A stretch of DNA of 64,000 nucleotides, taken from assembly GCF_005116655.2 (NCBI RefSeq), contig NZ_CP050698.1:3331489-3395488 (forward strand), in the 5' to 3' direction. The notes beneath the pieces are model-generated. The model searched no databases, had not been told where the DNA came from, and saw only the letters and a list, made by a program, of their open reading frames with translations. The stretch comes from Desulfosediminicola flagellatus. GTDB lineage: Bacteria; Desulfobacterota; Desulfobulbia; Desulfobulbales; Desulfocapsaceae. The translations under genes and the position numbers were made by a program. The stretch's first letter is position 1, and each line of letters opens with the position of its first letter. Below, piece by piece: positions 45,684 to 53,861 of this stretch.

Positions 45684-47375
45684 ATGAAGCGAATCAACAT
45701 GTTGATTTGTGCGATGTTCATGAGCGTTATCGCCATGACATCTTCAGCATTGGCAGCTGACGCCCAGTTGTCAACCCAAAACCTCAAAGCCGGTGAGACC
45801 ATTAGTGTTACCGGACAGATTGAGCCTGGGACGGAACTGTATGTAGTTGTAGCCACTGAAAAGATGTTTAAACCTGCGGATGCCCTTGGCTCCAAAGAAA
45901 TGAAAGAACTCCGTGACGGAAAAAATGGTAAGAACGCATTTGGCGACACCTCCATTCCTCCTGTCTACTATGTTCTTACAAGCAGCCCTGAAAGCCTGGC
46001 TACCCCGAAGTCTTCAACCAAGGGTCAGACCTCAGGCCCCTTTGCTTTCCCTCCATTTAAATATGAGGTGAAGGTTAATAAAATCAAGCCTTGGGCTGAT
46101 ATTGCTGAAGATATCAAGCCAATGCTCGGACCTGTTGCGGACAAGGCGCAGTGGGATTTCATCATCTTCACCCATGAAAACAAGTTCGGTATCAACACCA
46201 TCTCCAAAGAAGCGCCTATCGGTGGTGGTAATGCCCGTGCCATCATGACTGACTTCAACACTCAGCAGGAAGCATGGAACGAAGGTGTTTCTCTCTCTTT
46301 GGACAAAGCGACCGGCAAGTACACCGTCGCAATGGCTCCGTACAAAAATCTCTCACCTGACACCAAGATGAAAGTCTGGGTAAACGGTGAGGAAGCAGGC
46401 ACCTTTGCTATCGAGAAATCCACCTACTTCTTCTCGACCGCCAATATCTACATGAACCCACTGGTTGTTTTCATCGGTGCATTTATTATTGGCGTCCTGT
46501 TTGTTATCATGGGTGCTGCAGGTGGTCTCTTCACCGCTGCGTTCCAGGTAACCATTCTTGGCACCAAAGGTCCGCTCGGTATCAATGCAGCTAACACCAT
46601 TAAACCTACAAACCTTTTCCTTACTCTTTGTTCTCCGATCACCGGGCTGATGAACTACTTCAAGGAGAAGCGTTTTGCATGGCCTGTGGCTATTTTCTTT
46701 GCCATCGGTATCGTTATCGGTGCATTCTTCCTCGGACCAAACTTTTCGGCTAAATACCTGCCGTTGAAAGCCTATAAATTCTACCTGGGTATCATCTGTC
46801 TGATTATCGGTATCAAGCTGTTTATGGAGTCTATGCCTGGTTCCATCGAGAAGAAGAAAGCGATGAAAGCCATTGTCCAGAAGTTCAACGCTGCTGTAAA
46901 AGAAGCGAAGTCTTCCGGTAAGGCCATGGAACTTGGTAAAGTTGAATTCGATAAATTCAACTTTGTTAAATTCGACATGAGATTCTGGGGCGAGACCTTT
47001 GTTGCCCGTCCGCTGACTATGCTCCTTTCCGGTATCCTGATGGGTATGATCGCATCATCCTTCGGTGTTGGCGGCGGTTTCATGTTCATGCCGTTCATGA
47101 CCTCCGTTATGGGTTACCCGATGTATCTTGCTGTACCTATCGCTCTTGCCGGTACCTTCGCGACCTCTGTCGGCGGTATCACCAAGTACGCATTGATGGG
47201 TTACTCCCCGGACTGGTTCATGGCTGCGGCTATCGCTGCCGGTGCTATCTGTGGTGGTATGGTTGGTCCTAAAATTCAGAAGCATCTCCCTGAGATCTTC
47301 TTGAAGAGAATGCTGGCGATTGCTCTTATTATCGTTTTCGCGAATTACACTCAGATAATTCCATTTCTTCGATAA
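45684..47375 (+). CDS. TauE/SafE-family exporter with large extracytoplasmic domain
   Basis: TauE/SafE proteins export sulfite, sulfoacetate or other organic anions. This one is 563 residues, about twice the usual 250-280. A signal peptide (about 1-25) leads to an extracytoplasmic domain of some 225 residues with strand-rich character, and the membrane part starts near residue 255 (NPLVVFIGAFIIGVLFVIMG). The repeated glycine motifs GAAGGLF and GVGGGFMFMP are typical. A lysine-rich cytoplasmic loop lies near 390-430. A GGAGGAAAG site precedes the ATG. Next to a molybdoenzyme of the sulfur-compound type, sulfite or another sulfur oxyanion is a reasonable cargo, but this is inference. Confidence 0.87.
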   Translation: MKRINMLICAMFMSVIAMTSSALAADAQLSTQNLKAGETISVTGQIEPGTELYVVVATEKMFKPADALGSKEMKELRDGKNGKNAFGDTSIPPVYYVLTSSPESLATPKSSTKGQTSGPFAFPPFKYEVKVNKIKPWADIAEDIKPMLGPVADKAQWDFIIFTHENKFGINTISKEAPIGGGNARAIMTDFNTQQEAWNEGVSLSLDKATGKYTVAMAPYKNLSPDTKMKVWVNGEEAGTFAIEKSTYFFSTANIYMNPLVVFIGAFIIGVLFVIMGAAGGLFTAAFQVTILGTKGPLGINAANTIKPTNLFLTLCSPITGLMNYFKEKRFAWPVAIFFAIGIVIGAFFLGPNFSAKYLPLKAYKFYLGIICLIIGIKLFMESMPGSIEKKKAMKAIVQKFNAAVKEAKSSGKAMELGKVEFDKFNFVKFDMRFWGETFVARPLTMLLSGILMGMIASSFGVGGGFMFMPFMTSVMGYPMYLAVPIALAGTFATSVGGITKYALMGYSPDWFMAAAIAAGAICGGMVGPKIQKHLPEIFLKRMLAIALIIVFANYTQIIPFLR

Positions 47376-47408
47376 CGAGTTTTGAAATAGCCGTATCTGC
47401 TTATTAGG

Positions 47409-47452
47409 CTGAGCAGTCAGTAATGGAAATACCATGCTGGCTGCTCAGATTT
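47409..47452 (+). terminator. Terminator or attenuator after the TauE gene
   Basis: CTGAGCAGTCAG (47409-47420) pairs with CTGGCTGCTCAG (47437-47448), the single non-Watson-Crick position being a U-G wobble on the plus strand, and ATTTT follows. The next genes continue in the same direction, so partial termination within the operon, or a second promoter before 47556, is likely. Confidence 0.65.
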
Positions 47453-47555
47453 TCGCATTCGCGGCTGTCTCTTAGGCTATTGCTGTTCATTCGAAGCATA
47501 CAGTAGTAAAATTGATTACATACGTATTTGAAGATAAATAAGAGGCTGATTACTC

Positions 47556-48170
47556 ATGGAAAACTTATTGAAACCGTTTACAACTCTGCTGGATAGTATC
47601 TATTTTGGGATAATCAGCCCCGTATTTTCCTTCTTGAGCGGGGGGCTTGAACTGATTCTGCTCGAACCTCTCCGCATGCTGCAGTTACCTGTGGCTCTGC
47701 AAGTCGTCTGGGTATCGATCTTTGCGGCAGCGTTGTCGATTTATGTTCGAAAAATCATCAAGGTCGAAGAAAAAGAGGCTGCATTTAAAGCGCAATTCAC
47801 TGCTAAAAGATCAAAACATGAAGATCTCAAATTGATCAGCGACTGGAAAAGCAGAGAAAAATTTGCCAAAGCGATTGATGATGATATCGATGAAGATTTC
47901 AACACCTACCTGGCAGGAAGATTTTCCCGCTACGGCATGGCCTATCTTCTGCCAATATTTATGACACTTTTCTGGCTTGATGGCATCATTACAGACACCT
48001 TTATAATTGCCCTGCCCGAATCCACCGGATACCAGGGAATCTCAACCCAGATTGTATTCCTGTCTGCTTACTGTATAACTTTATTCATCTATTTCAGACG
48101 GCGCAAAAATCGCCTTAAAAAAGCGGAAATGCAGAACATCTCTGCTCCGGCACAGGGTTCATACAGCTAG
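47556..48170 (+). CDS. Membrane protein, possibly Oxa1/DUF106-like
   Basis: The 204-residue protein has hydrophobic helices near residues 15-35, 45-64, 128-146 and 162-180. A charged stretch between the second and third (KVEEKEAAFKAQFTAKRSKHEDLKLISDWKSREK) reads as a cytoplasmic coiled coil. That layout resembles DUF106/EMC3-type members of the Oxa1 superfamily, but I cannot match motifs, so the family is uncertain. AGAGG precedes the ATG. It is 9 bp before the PPDK-type gene and probably co-translated with it. Confidence 0.6.
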   Translation: MENLLKPFTTLLDSIYFGIISPVFSFLSGGLELILLEPLRMLQLPVALQVVWVSIFAAALSIYVRKIIKVEEKEAAFKAQFTAKRSKHEDLKLISDWKSREKFAKAIDDDIDEDFNTYLAGRFSRYGMAYLLPIFMTLFWLDGIITDTFIIALPESTGYQGISTQIVFLSAYCITLFIYFRRRKNRLKKAEMQNISAPAQGSYS

Positions 48171-48179
48171 AAATACACT

Positions 48180-50645
48180 ATGCTCAATATCCTCAAACAG
48201 TTTTCAGAACAGTTGCTTTCACCAGATCAACTGATCAGGAAACGTTATAGAACGTTTAAAGAGCTACTCGCCAGCGATCGCAAGTGTCATGAATTGCTGG
48301 CTGAGCTTGAGGATATTCATTACAACGGAAGAGCCGTAGACATAAACCGTCTGCGTATGCTCTTCGGCGATTTTTCAGCCTGTGTTGCAGCCATGATTTC
48401 CTGTCTGCAGACGCTGGCTCCCGGTCAATTCAGGAACCTCACAGATTATCATAAGAAGTTCGACTTTTACGCGCGATTTGCACTTTCACCACCCAAAACA
48501 GAAAGCGGCAAGCCCTGGATTCTGCCCATCAATGCCTCATATCAGGATGATCGTTTCACTGGCGGCAAAGGGCTGCACCTTTCCCAACTCTTCAATGAGC
48601 TCAGCTTTCCTGTTCCTGCCGGTTTTATTGTTTCGACTTCTGCCTGGAACAGCTTCGTAGAACAAAACACCCTGCGCCCGTTCATCAACAGTGAACTCGC
48701 TCGCATAAACATAAACTCGCTCGCCTCACTTCAGGAAGTCTCACAACAGGTGACTGACGCTATTAAGCAGGCCCCCATTTCGCCAGAAATAGCTGATGTA
48801 TTCGGTACGGCCATTGAGGGCCTAATTTCAGCAACAGGTGCAACACGTTTTGCAGTACGTTCAAGCGCCATCGGAGAAGATTCTTCACTTTCTTTTGCAG
48901 GTCAGTATCGATCCCTTCTTCAGGTCACTGCCAATGAGGTGCAATCGGCCTGGCGCAAAGTTGTTGCCAGTAAATATTCACCTGAGGCGCTGCTTTACCG
49001 GATCATGAACGGTCTTGATGATGAAGCAACACCCATGGCAACACTCGTACTCAATATGGTTGATGCTCGCGTAAGCGGCGTAATCACAACGGGTAATGAC
49101 GATACTGAGGGTAACAGCTCCAGCTGTATTCATCTCGTACCTGGCCTGGGTGACAGATTTATGGGTGGTCAGATGGTATCGACTACTATCAACATCCTGA
49201 ATAGTGGCCAAAACTCAAGCGTTATTGACCGTAGTGATGGCAATGAGCTCATTCTCTTAGACAGAGATGCCCTGCAACTCAGTCACTGGGCCGAACAGGT
49301 AGCACGCTACTATGGTACCTCCCAGGAAATTGAATGGTGTCAGGATGCTTCAGGTTCAATCTACCTGCTACAAACCAGACGCCGTAACACCGCGTGTGAC
49401 ACAACCGAACCTTCACTGCAAATAGATATAGACCTTCCTTGTCTCTTTCAAGGTGGAGAAAATGCGTCACCCGGCATAGCAACCGGCCCGGCATTTCACC
49501 TTCGGTCCGCTGAAGATTTACCACGTATTCCAACCGGGGCAATACTCTTTTGCGACGTCACACCTCCCTCACTGGTCTCTGTTCTGCCTAAAATTGGAGG
49601 AGTCATAGCAGCCCTTGGGAGCGTAGCCGACCATTTTTCTTCAGTCGCACGAGAATTTAGGGTGCCAGTCCTGGTAAAAACCGGTAGCCACAAGATCGAG
49701 GTTAACAATGGAGACCCTCTGACTCTTTGGTCAGACACGTGTTCAGTCTATCTCGGCAAAACTGAATCTACAAACCGGCTTAAAACCACCAGACAACTCA
49801 ATGAGACGAGCCCGGTTGCCCGTGCGCTCAAGATGGTTGTCGAATTTTCCTCACCACTTGAGCTCACTGACGCTAGTGCCGATAACTTTCAGGAACAGGG
49901 ATGCCGGTCGATGCACGACATCATTCGCTTCGCTCACGAACAATCTGTTCAGGCGATGTTTCAGCGGAATCCCGACTCCTATTTCAGAAAGCCGAGCAGT
50001 TCCCGGCTGGTCAGTGACATCCCCCTTGAGGTGTTTATCATTGATGTCGGCGACACGCCTGCCAAAGAGAAAGCAATTCCCCGGGAAGTGCGCATTACAG
50101 ACATCAATTCTCTGCCCTTTCATGCATTATGGCAGGGTTTAACTCATCAAAACGTCAACTGGCAAGACCGCAGCCATTTCGACTGGAAAAGCTACGACAG
50201 TATCGCCCTCGCCGGAGGAATCGCAACGAAAAACGATTCATCCTTTGCCAGTTACTGTTTGCTGAGCCCCGAATATCTTAACATCAACATGCGATTCGGC
50301 TATCATTTCGCCCTGCTTGATTGTTTATGCACCGATTCACCCGAAGAGAATTATATTCTGTTACGTTTTGCGGGAGGCGGTGGCACAGGTCGGGGCAAAG
50401 ATCTCAGGCTCTCGTTTATTACCAGGGTTCTGGTAAAGCTGAACTTCGACTGCGAACAAACAGCCGAGTTGCTCGACGCCAGGTATATGCGGTATGATAA
50501 AGATAATACCGCGAATCGGTTGGATCAGGTCGGTCGATTGCTTGGTGCCACAAGGTTGCTCGACATGGTGCTGAAAGATGAAACGGAAATTGACAGTTTG
50601 GTAAAGGCCTTCTTTCAGGAAACATATGATTACTCAAACGGTTAG
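48180..50645 (+). CDS. PPDK-type ATP-grasp phosphotransferase without recognisable PEP-binding barrel
   Basis: This 821-residue protein has a helical N-terminus (1-110), a PPDK/PEP-synthase ATP-grasp domain (about 115-400: GGKGLHLSQL, FPVPAGFIVS, RFAVRSSAIGEDSSLSFAGQY, EIEWCQDASGSIYLLQTR) and a swivelling phosphohistidine domain (about 425-525) with His485 in SVADHFSSVAREF. In PEP synthase and PPDK a TIM-barrel domain binding PEP follows. Here the last 280 residues do not show that domain's motifs. The protein may thus move phosphate from ATP via His485 to a different acceptor, as rifampicin phosphotransferase does. A phosphatase gene follows directly. Confidence 0.78.
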   Translation: MLNILKQFSEQLLSPDQLIRKRYRTFKELLASDRKCHELLAELEDIHYNGRAVDINRLRMLFGDFSACVAAMISCLQTLAPGQFRNLTDYHKKFDFYARFALSPPKTESGKPWILPINASYQDDRFTGGKGLHLSQLFNELSFPVPAGFIVSTSAWNSFVEQNTLRPFINSELARININSLASLQEVSQQVTDAIKQAPISPEIADVFGTAIEGLISATGATRFAVRSSAIGEDSSLSFAGQYRSLLQVTANEVQSAWRKVVASKYSPEALLYRIMNGLDDEATPMATLVLNMVDARVSGVITTGNDDTEGNSSSCIHLVPGLGDRFMGGQMVSTTINILNSGQNSSVIDRSDGNELILLDRDALQLSHWAEQVARYYGTSQEIEWCQDASGSIYLLQTRRRNTACDTTEPSLQIDIDLPCLFQGGENASPGIATGPAFHLRSAEDLPRIPTGAILFCDVTPPSLVSVLPKIGGVIAALGSVADHFSSVAREFRVPVLVKTGSHKIEVNNGDPLTLWSDTCSVYLGKTESTNRLKTTRQLNETSPVARALKMVVEFSSPLELTDASADNFQEQGCRSMHDIIRFAHEQSVQAMFQRNPDSYFRKPSSSRLVSDIPLEVFIIDVGDTPAKEKAIPREVRITDINSLPFHALWQGLTHQNVNWQDRSHFDWKSYDSIALAGGIATKNDSSFASYCLLSPEYLNINMRFGYHFALLDCLCTDSPEENYILLRFAGGGGTGRGKDLRLSFITRVLVKLNFDCEQTAELLDARYMRYDKDNTANRLDQVGRLLGATRLLDMVLKDETEIDSLVKAFFQETYDYSNG

Positions 50646-50654
50646 TATTTTCTA

Positions 50655-51689
50655 ATGTCTGATTACCCTCTTACTTGGATCACCAGGAATCTTGCGGTAG
50701 GTCATGCCCCCATGTCCTACGACGAGCTTGACAGCATCAAATCCCAGGGGATAGATGCCATCGTCAACCTCTGCGGCGAATACTCAGATTTACATGAAAT
50801 TGAAGAATCTTCGGGGTTCGAGGTATTCTTCCTACCAATCCCTGATGAAAATGCGCCTGCCATGACCGAGATGGAGGAAGGGCTTGAATGGCTTGATTCA
50901 GCTATTTATTTAGGGAAGAAGGTCCTGGTACACTGCCGGCATGGCATTGGTAGAACCGGCACATTTGTTACTGCATATCTGCTTCGTCGGGGATTCAGTC
51001 TGAAACAGGCTGGAAAGATGCTTAAAAGCACACGTGCCACTCCTACCAATTTTTCACAGTGGTGGTTACTGAGAAAATTCGGCAAACAGGAAGGACAGTT
51101 GACCCTCCAGGAACCAACCCCTGAAAATAGAAAAAGCGATGACCTGGAACCTTTTTTTACACGCTACGAACTCCTGATTGATTCATTGAATTCTAAATTT
51201 CCAGACTGCCCCGAATGCACATCACCAAAGAGGTGTGCTAGCTGTGACAGTACAACCAATCTGTACCTGATCGAAGCCCTCTACCTGCACTCCAAGATCA
51301 ATGTATCGCTCAGCACCGAGCAGCGGAATACACTCATTACGCAGTCCAATTCTGTACAAAAATCATTTTCAGAAATAGACAAACAGACTATAAACGGCGA
51401 AACGCCAGCACCACAAAGCCCAATCTGCCCGCTCTATCAGGATGTTGCCTGCTTGCTGCATCAATTTCGGCCTGTAAGCTGTAGACTGCATGCTCTTGAT
51501 GAAAACGAGACAGAGGCTGCTTGTCAGGACGAACTGGAACAGTTGTCTCAAGAGGTTTTTAGTTCAATTTTTGGTATACGTGTTAGTACACCGCTACCAT
51601 TGGTGCGAATAACCGATGTAGTTTCAGGCAGATTTATACAGAATTACTTCCAATTTCTTGCAGCGCAAAAAAAACCAGGCACTCAATGA
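50655..51689 (+). CDS. Dual-specificity phosphatase fused to a YkgJ-like cysteine-rich domain
   Basis: Residues 1-150 form a cysteine phosphatase of the dual-specificity type: WITRNLAVGHAP at the start and the P-loop VHCRHGIGRTG with catalytic Cys94 and Arg100. After a linker, the C-terminal 180 residues carry cysteines in a YkgJ/Fe-S-zinc pattern: CPEC...RCASC near 185-197, then CPLYQDVACLLHQFRPVSCRLHALD near 262-286. YkgJ-like domains bind a metal or cluster. The fusion suggests a phosphatase controlled by redox state or metal. It lies 9 bp after the PPDK-type gene and overlaps the regulator gene by 4 bp, so its substrate is likely a phosphoprotein of this system. Confidence 0.8.
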   Translation: MSDYPLTWITRNLAVGHAPMSYDELDSIKSQGIDAIVNLCGEYSDLHEIEESSGFEVFFLPIPDENAPAMTEMEEGLEWLDSAIYLGKKVLVHCRHGIGRTGTFVTAYLLRRGFSLKQAGKMLKSTRATPTNFSQWWLLRKFGKQEGQLTLQEPTPENRKSDDLEPFFTRYELLIDSLNSKFPDCPECTSPKRCASCDSTTNLYLIEALYLHSKINVSLSTEQRNTLITQSNSVQKSFSEIDKQTINGETPAPQSPICPLYQDVACLLHQFRPVSCRLHALDENETEAACQDELEQLSQEVFSSIFGIRVSTPLPLVRITDVVSGRFIQNYFQFLAAQKKPGTQ

Positions 51690-53107
51690 CCAATACTGGC
51701 AACACCACTATTCAATCTCGAAAACTGGTCATGATCGTCGATGATGAACCGGACATGCTCAGCATGTTGCAGCTTGTTCTCGAAAAAAAATGCGCGTGTG
51801 ATGTTATCACTGCAGCATCTGGTCGTATTGCTCTGGAGAAGCTTATAGAATACCAGCCGGATGTTATCGTAACCGATATCAAGATGCCCGATCTAGACGG
51901 ATTGCAGCTGCTTAAAAAAATCCGCGAACATGATACGACGATTTCTGTTGTCATTATGACGGGGTACGGCACCATACACATGGCAGTCCAAGCATTGAAA
52001 GATGGTGCCTATGACTTCCTTGAAAAGCCTTTTGATCAGGATCATATTGTTCGCGTTGTGAAAAATTGCCTTGAGCGCACTACTCTTCTCCAGACAAACC
52101 AGCGCTTGCAGGAACAACTCAACACCATCGACCAGCCAGAAGGTTTTATCGGAAAAAGCCCTGCCCTTAAACGGGTTCTTGATCTCATTGGCAGGGTTGC
52201 TGACACAGATGCCACAGTGCTCATCCGTGGCGAAAGTGGTACAGGAAAAGAAGTCGCAGCCCGTGCCCTGCATAATCTCAGTAACCGAAAACACGCATTG
52301 ATGGTAACTGTGAATTGCCCAGCCTTACCGGAGCATATCCTCGAAAGTGAGCTTTTCGGCTACTCAAAAGGTGCATTCACAGGTGCAATGCAGGCAAAAA
52401 AGGGGTTGTTTCTTGAGGCGGACAAATCAACCATTCTTCTGGATGAAATAGCAGATATTCCTGTTTCGGTGCAGACCAAGCTTTTACGTGTCCTGCAGGA
52501 AAAAGAGATACAGCCGCTTGGCCAGAATAAAACCATCAAGATTGATGCACGGGTCGTTGCTTCAACCAATCAGGATCTCGAAGCGAAAATCGAGGCTGGG
52601 GAATTCAGGGAAGACCTGTTTTATCGTCTGAATGTAGTTACTATAACTATGCCAAGCCTGAGGGAAATGTCAGAAGATATCCCGTTGCTGATTCACCATT
52701 ACCTTTCACACTTCAAGAGCCGATATAATCGACAGGATGTAGAGGTTTCGCAGAAAACCCTTCAATACCTCTACACGTATAACTGGCCTGGAAATATCCG
52801 TGAATTACGCAATACTATAAAGCGGCTTGTTCTTCTGGGAGACGAAACTATTGCAGAAAGTAGCAGAACGGATAGCCAACCGGACTGTGACGAGAACACA
52901 GACCGTTTCGATGATCTGTACACCACCCAATACAACGACGCCAAATCCGAAATACTCAGACGTTTTTCTGTCGGTTATTTGCGTAATCTGTTGCAGGAAC
53001 ATCAGGGAAATGTGACGAATGCTGCAGTAGCCTGCGGTTTGGAACGACAGGGGTTACAGCGTATTATGCGTCGCTACAACATTGTATCTTCTGATTTCAA
53101 ATCGTAG
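51686..53107 (+). CDS. NtrC-family sigma-54-dependent response regulator
   Basis: This 473-residue activator has a receiver domain (acidic pair in VDDEPD, phosphoacceptor Asp64 in IVTDIKMPD, KPFDQD), an AAA+ domain with Walker A GESGTGKE, the sigma-54-contacting loop GAFTGA at 229-234 and WPGNIRELRN, and a C-terminal Fis-type helix-turn-helix (GNVTNAAVACGLERQGLQRIMRRY). It is the last gene of the run that begins with a sigma-54 promoter, with which it probably forms an autoregulated circuit. The kinase at 39268 or the receiver and kinase-like protein between would supply phosphate. Confidence 0.93.
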   Translation: MTNTGNTTIQSRKLVMIVDDEPDMLSMLQLVLEKKCACDVITAASGRIALEKLIEYQPDVIVTDIKMPDLDGLQLLKKIREHDTTISVVIMTGYGTIHMAVQALKDGAYDFLEKPFDQDHIVRVVKNCLERTTLLQTNQRLQEQLNTIDQPEGFIGKSPALKRVLDLIGRVADTDATVLIRGESGTGKEVAARALHNLSNRKHALMVTVNCPALPEHILESELFGYSKGAFTGAMQAKKGLFLEADKSTILLDEIADIPVSVQTKLLRVLQEKEIQPLGQNKTIKIDARVVASTNQDLEAKIEAGEFREDLFYRLNVVTITMPSLREMSEDIPLLIHHYLSHFKSRYNRQDVEVSQKTLQYLYTYNWPGNIRELRNTIKRLVLLGDETIAESSRTDSQPDCDENTDRFDDLYTTQYNDAKSEILRRFSVGYLRNLLQEHQGNVTNAAVACGLERQGLQRIMRRYNIVSSDFKS

Positions 53108-53200
53108 CGTTTCTTTTTTTATTACTGATTTCTAAGATCAGGCCCTCTTTGCTTCCGACCGTAACCTCGTAGTACAGACTACCCACCAATCTGATTCCCG

Positions 53201-53713
53201 CTAAGAATTAAGTACCTGCTTACGAGGCTTAATGTAATATCTGAAGTATCCAATAACATTCGAGCTCAAAAAGATTATCTCAAGCAATACAGCCCCGGGG
53301 GAACCTGCGATCACATTATGTACGATCCATATGCTGGTACCGACAAACATAAATTGACGCAGAATTTTATCATCTTTGCTAAACGCTGCAAAAGTCCCAA
53401 AAATAGTGCCTGTAAATCCGAGAATGGTCAGAAGACCTTCATACGTAAATGCGGATACAACAATTGCAATCATCAGAAATACCCATAGAAGCTTTCTCGA
53501 TGTAGAGAACAGGCAGGCAATAAATCTGATAGCAGCAAGAAGAGCCAGACACGCTGCTGTCCAGTGTCCTAAACACCAGAAATGAATAGCAATCATTATG
53601 CAGGATATTAGCAGACAACTGACAATATGCACCCGTTCTTTAAACTGAAACGATGCGATATCAGTACATATAGCGATACCAACTAAAATCTGGGAGAGAA
53701 CAAAGAGAGACAT
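53201..53713 (-). CDS. YgjV-family inner membrane protein
   Basis: This 170-residue membrane protein has six hydrophobic helices and matches the YgjV (Imp-YgjV) family: VLSQILVGIAICTDIASFQFKER at the start, a central SRKLLWVFLMIAI and a final VHNVIAGSPGAVLLEIIFLSSNVIGYFRY. The family has no assigned function. It converges on the sigma-54 operon, 93 bp away, and stands alone. Confidence 0.8.
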   Translation of the reverse strand: MSLFVLSQILVGIAICTDIASFQFKERVHIVSCLLISCIMIAIHFWCLGHWTAACLALLAAIRFIACLFSTSRKLLWVFLMIAIVVSAFTYEGLLTILGFTGTIFGTFAAFSKDDKILRQFMFVGTSIWIVHNVIAGSPGAVLLEIIFLSSNVIGYFRYYIKPRKQVLNS

Positions 53714-53804
53714 TTAATTCCATAATAAGGTAATTGTTGAGCTTCAAATATTTCAATCACCCGACTATACAGGCCTCACCTGCTTTCAACAATGTTTGAA
53801 ATAG

Positions 53805-53839
53805 AAAGCCCCCGGTATTTCAATAATACCGGGGGCTTT
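53805..53839. terminator. Bidirectional terminator after ftcD
   Basis: AAAGCCCCCGGTATT (53805-53819) pairs perfectly with AATACCGGGGGCTTT (53825-53839) around a 5-nt loop, with A and T ends on both sides. It closes the minus-strand hut transcript 22 bp past the ftcD stop. Confidence 0.9.
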
Positions 53840-53861
53840 AAGACTGGGAGTCTTATTCAAA

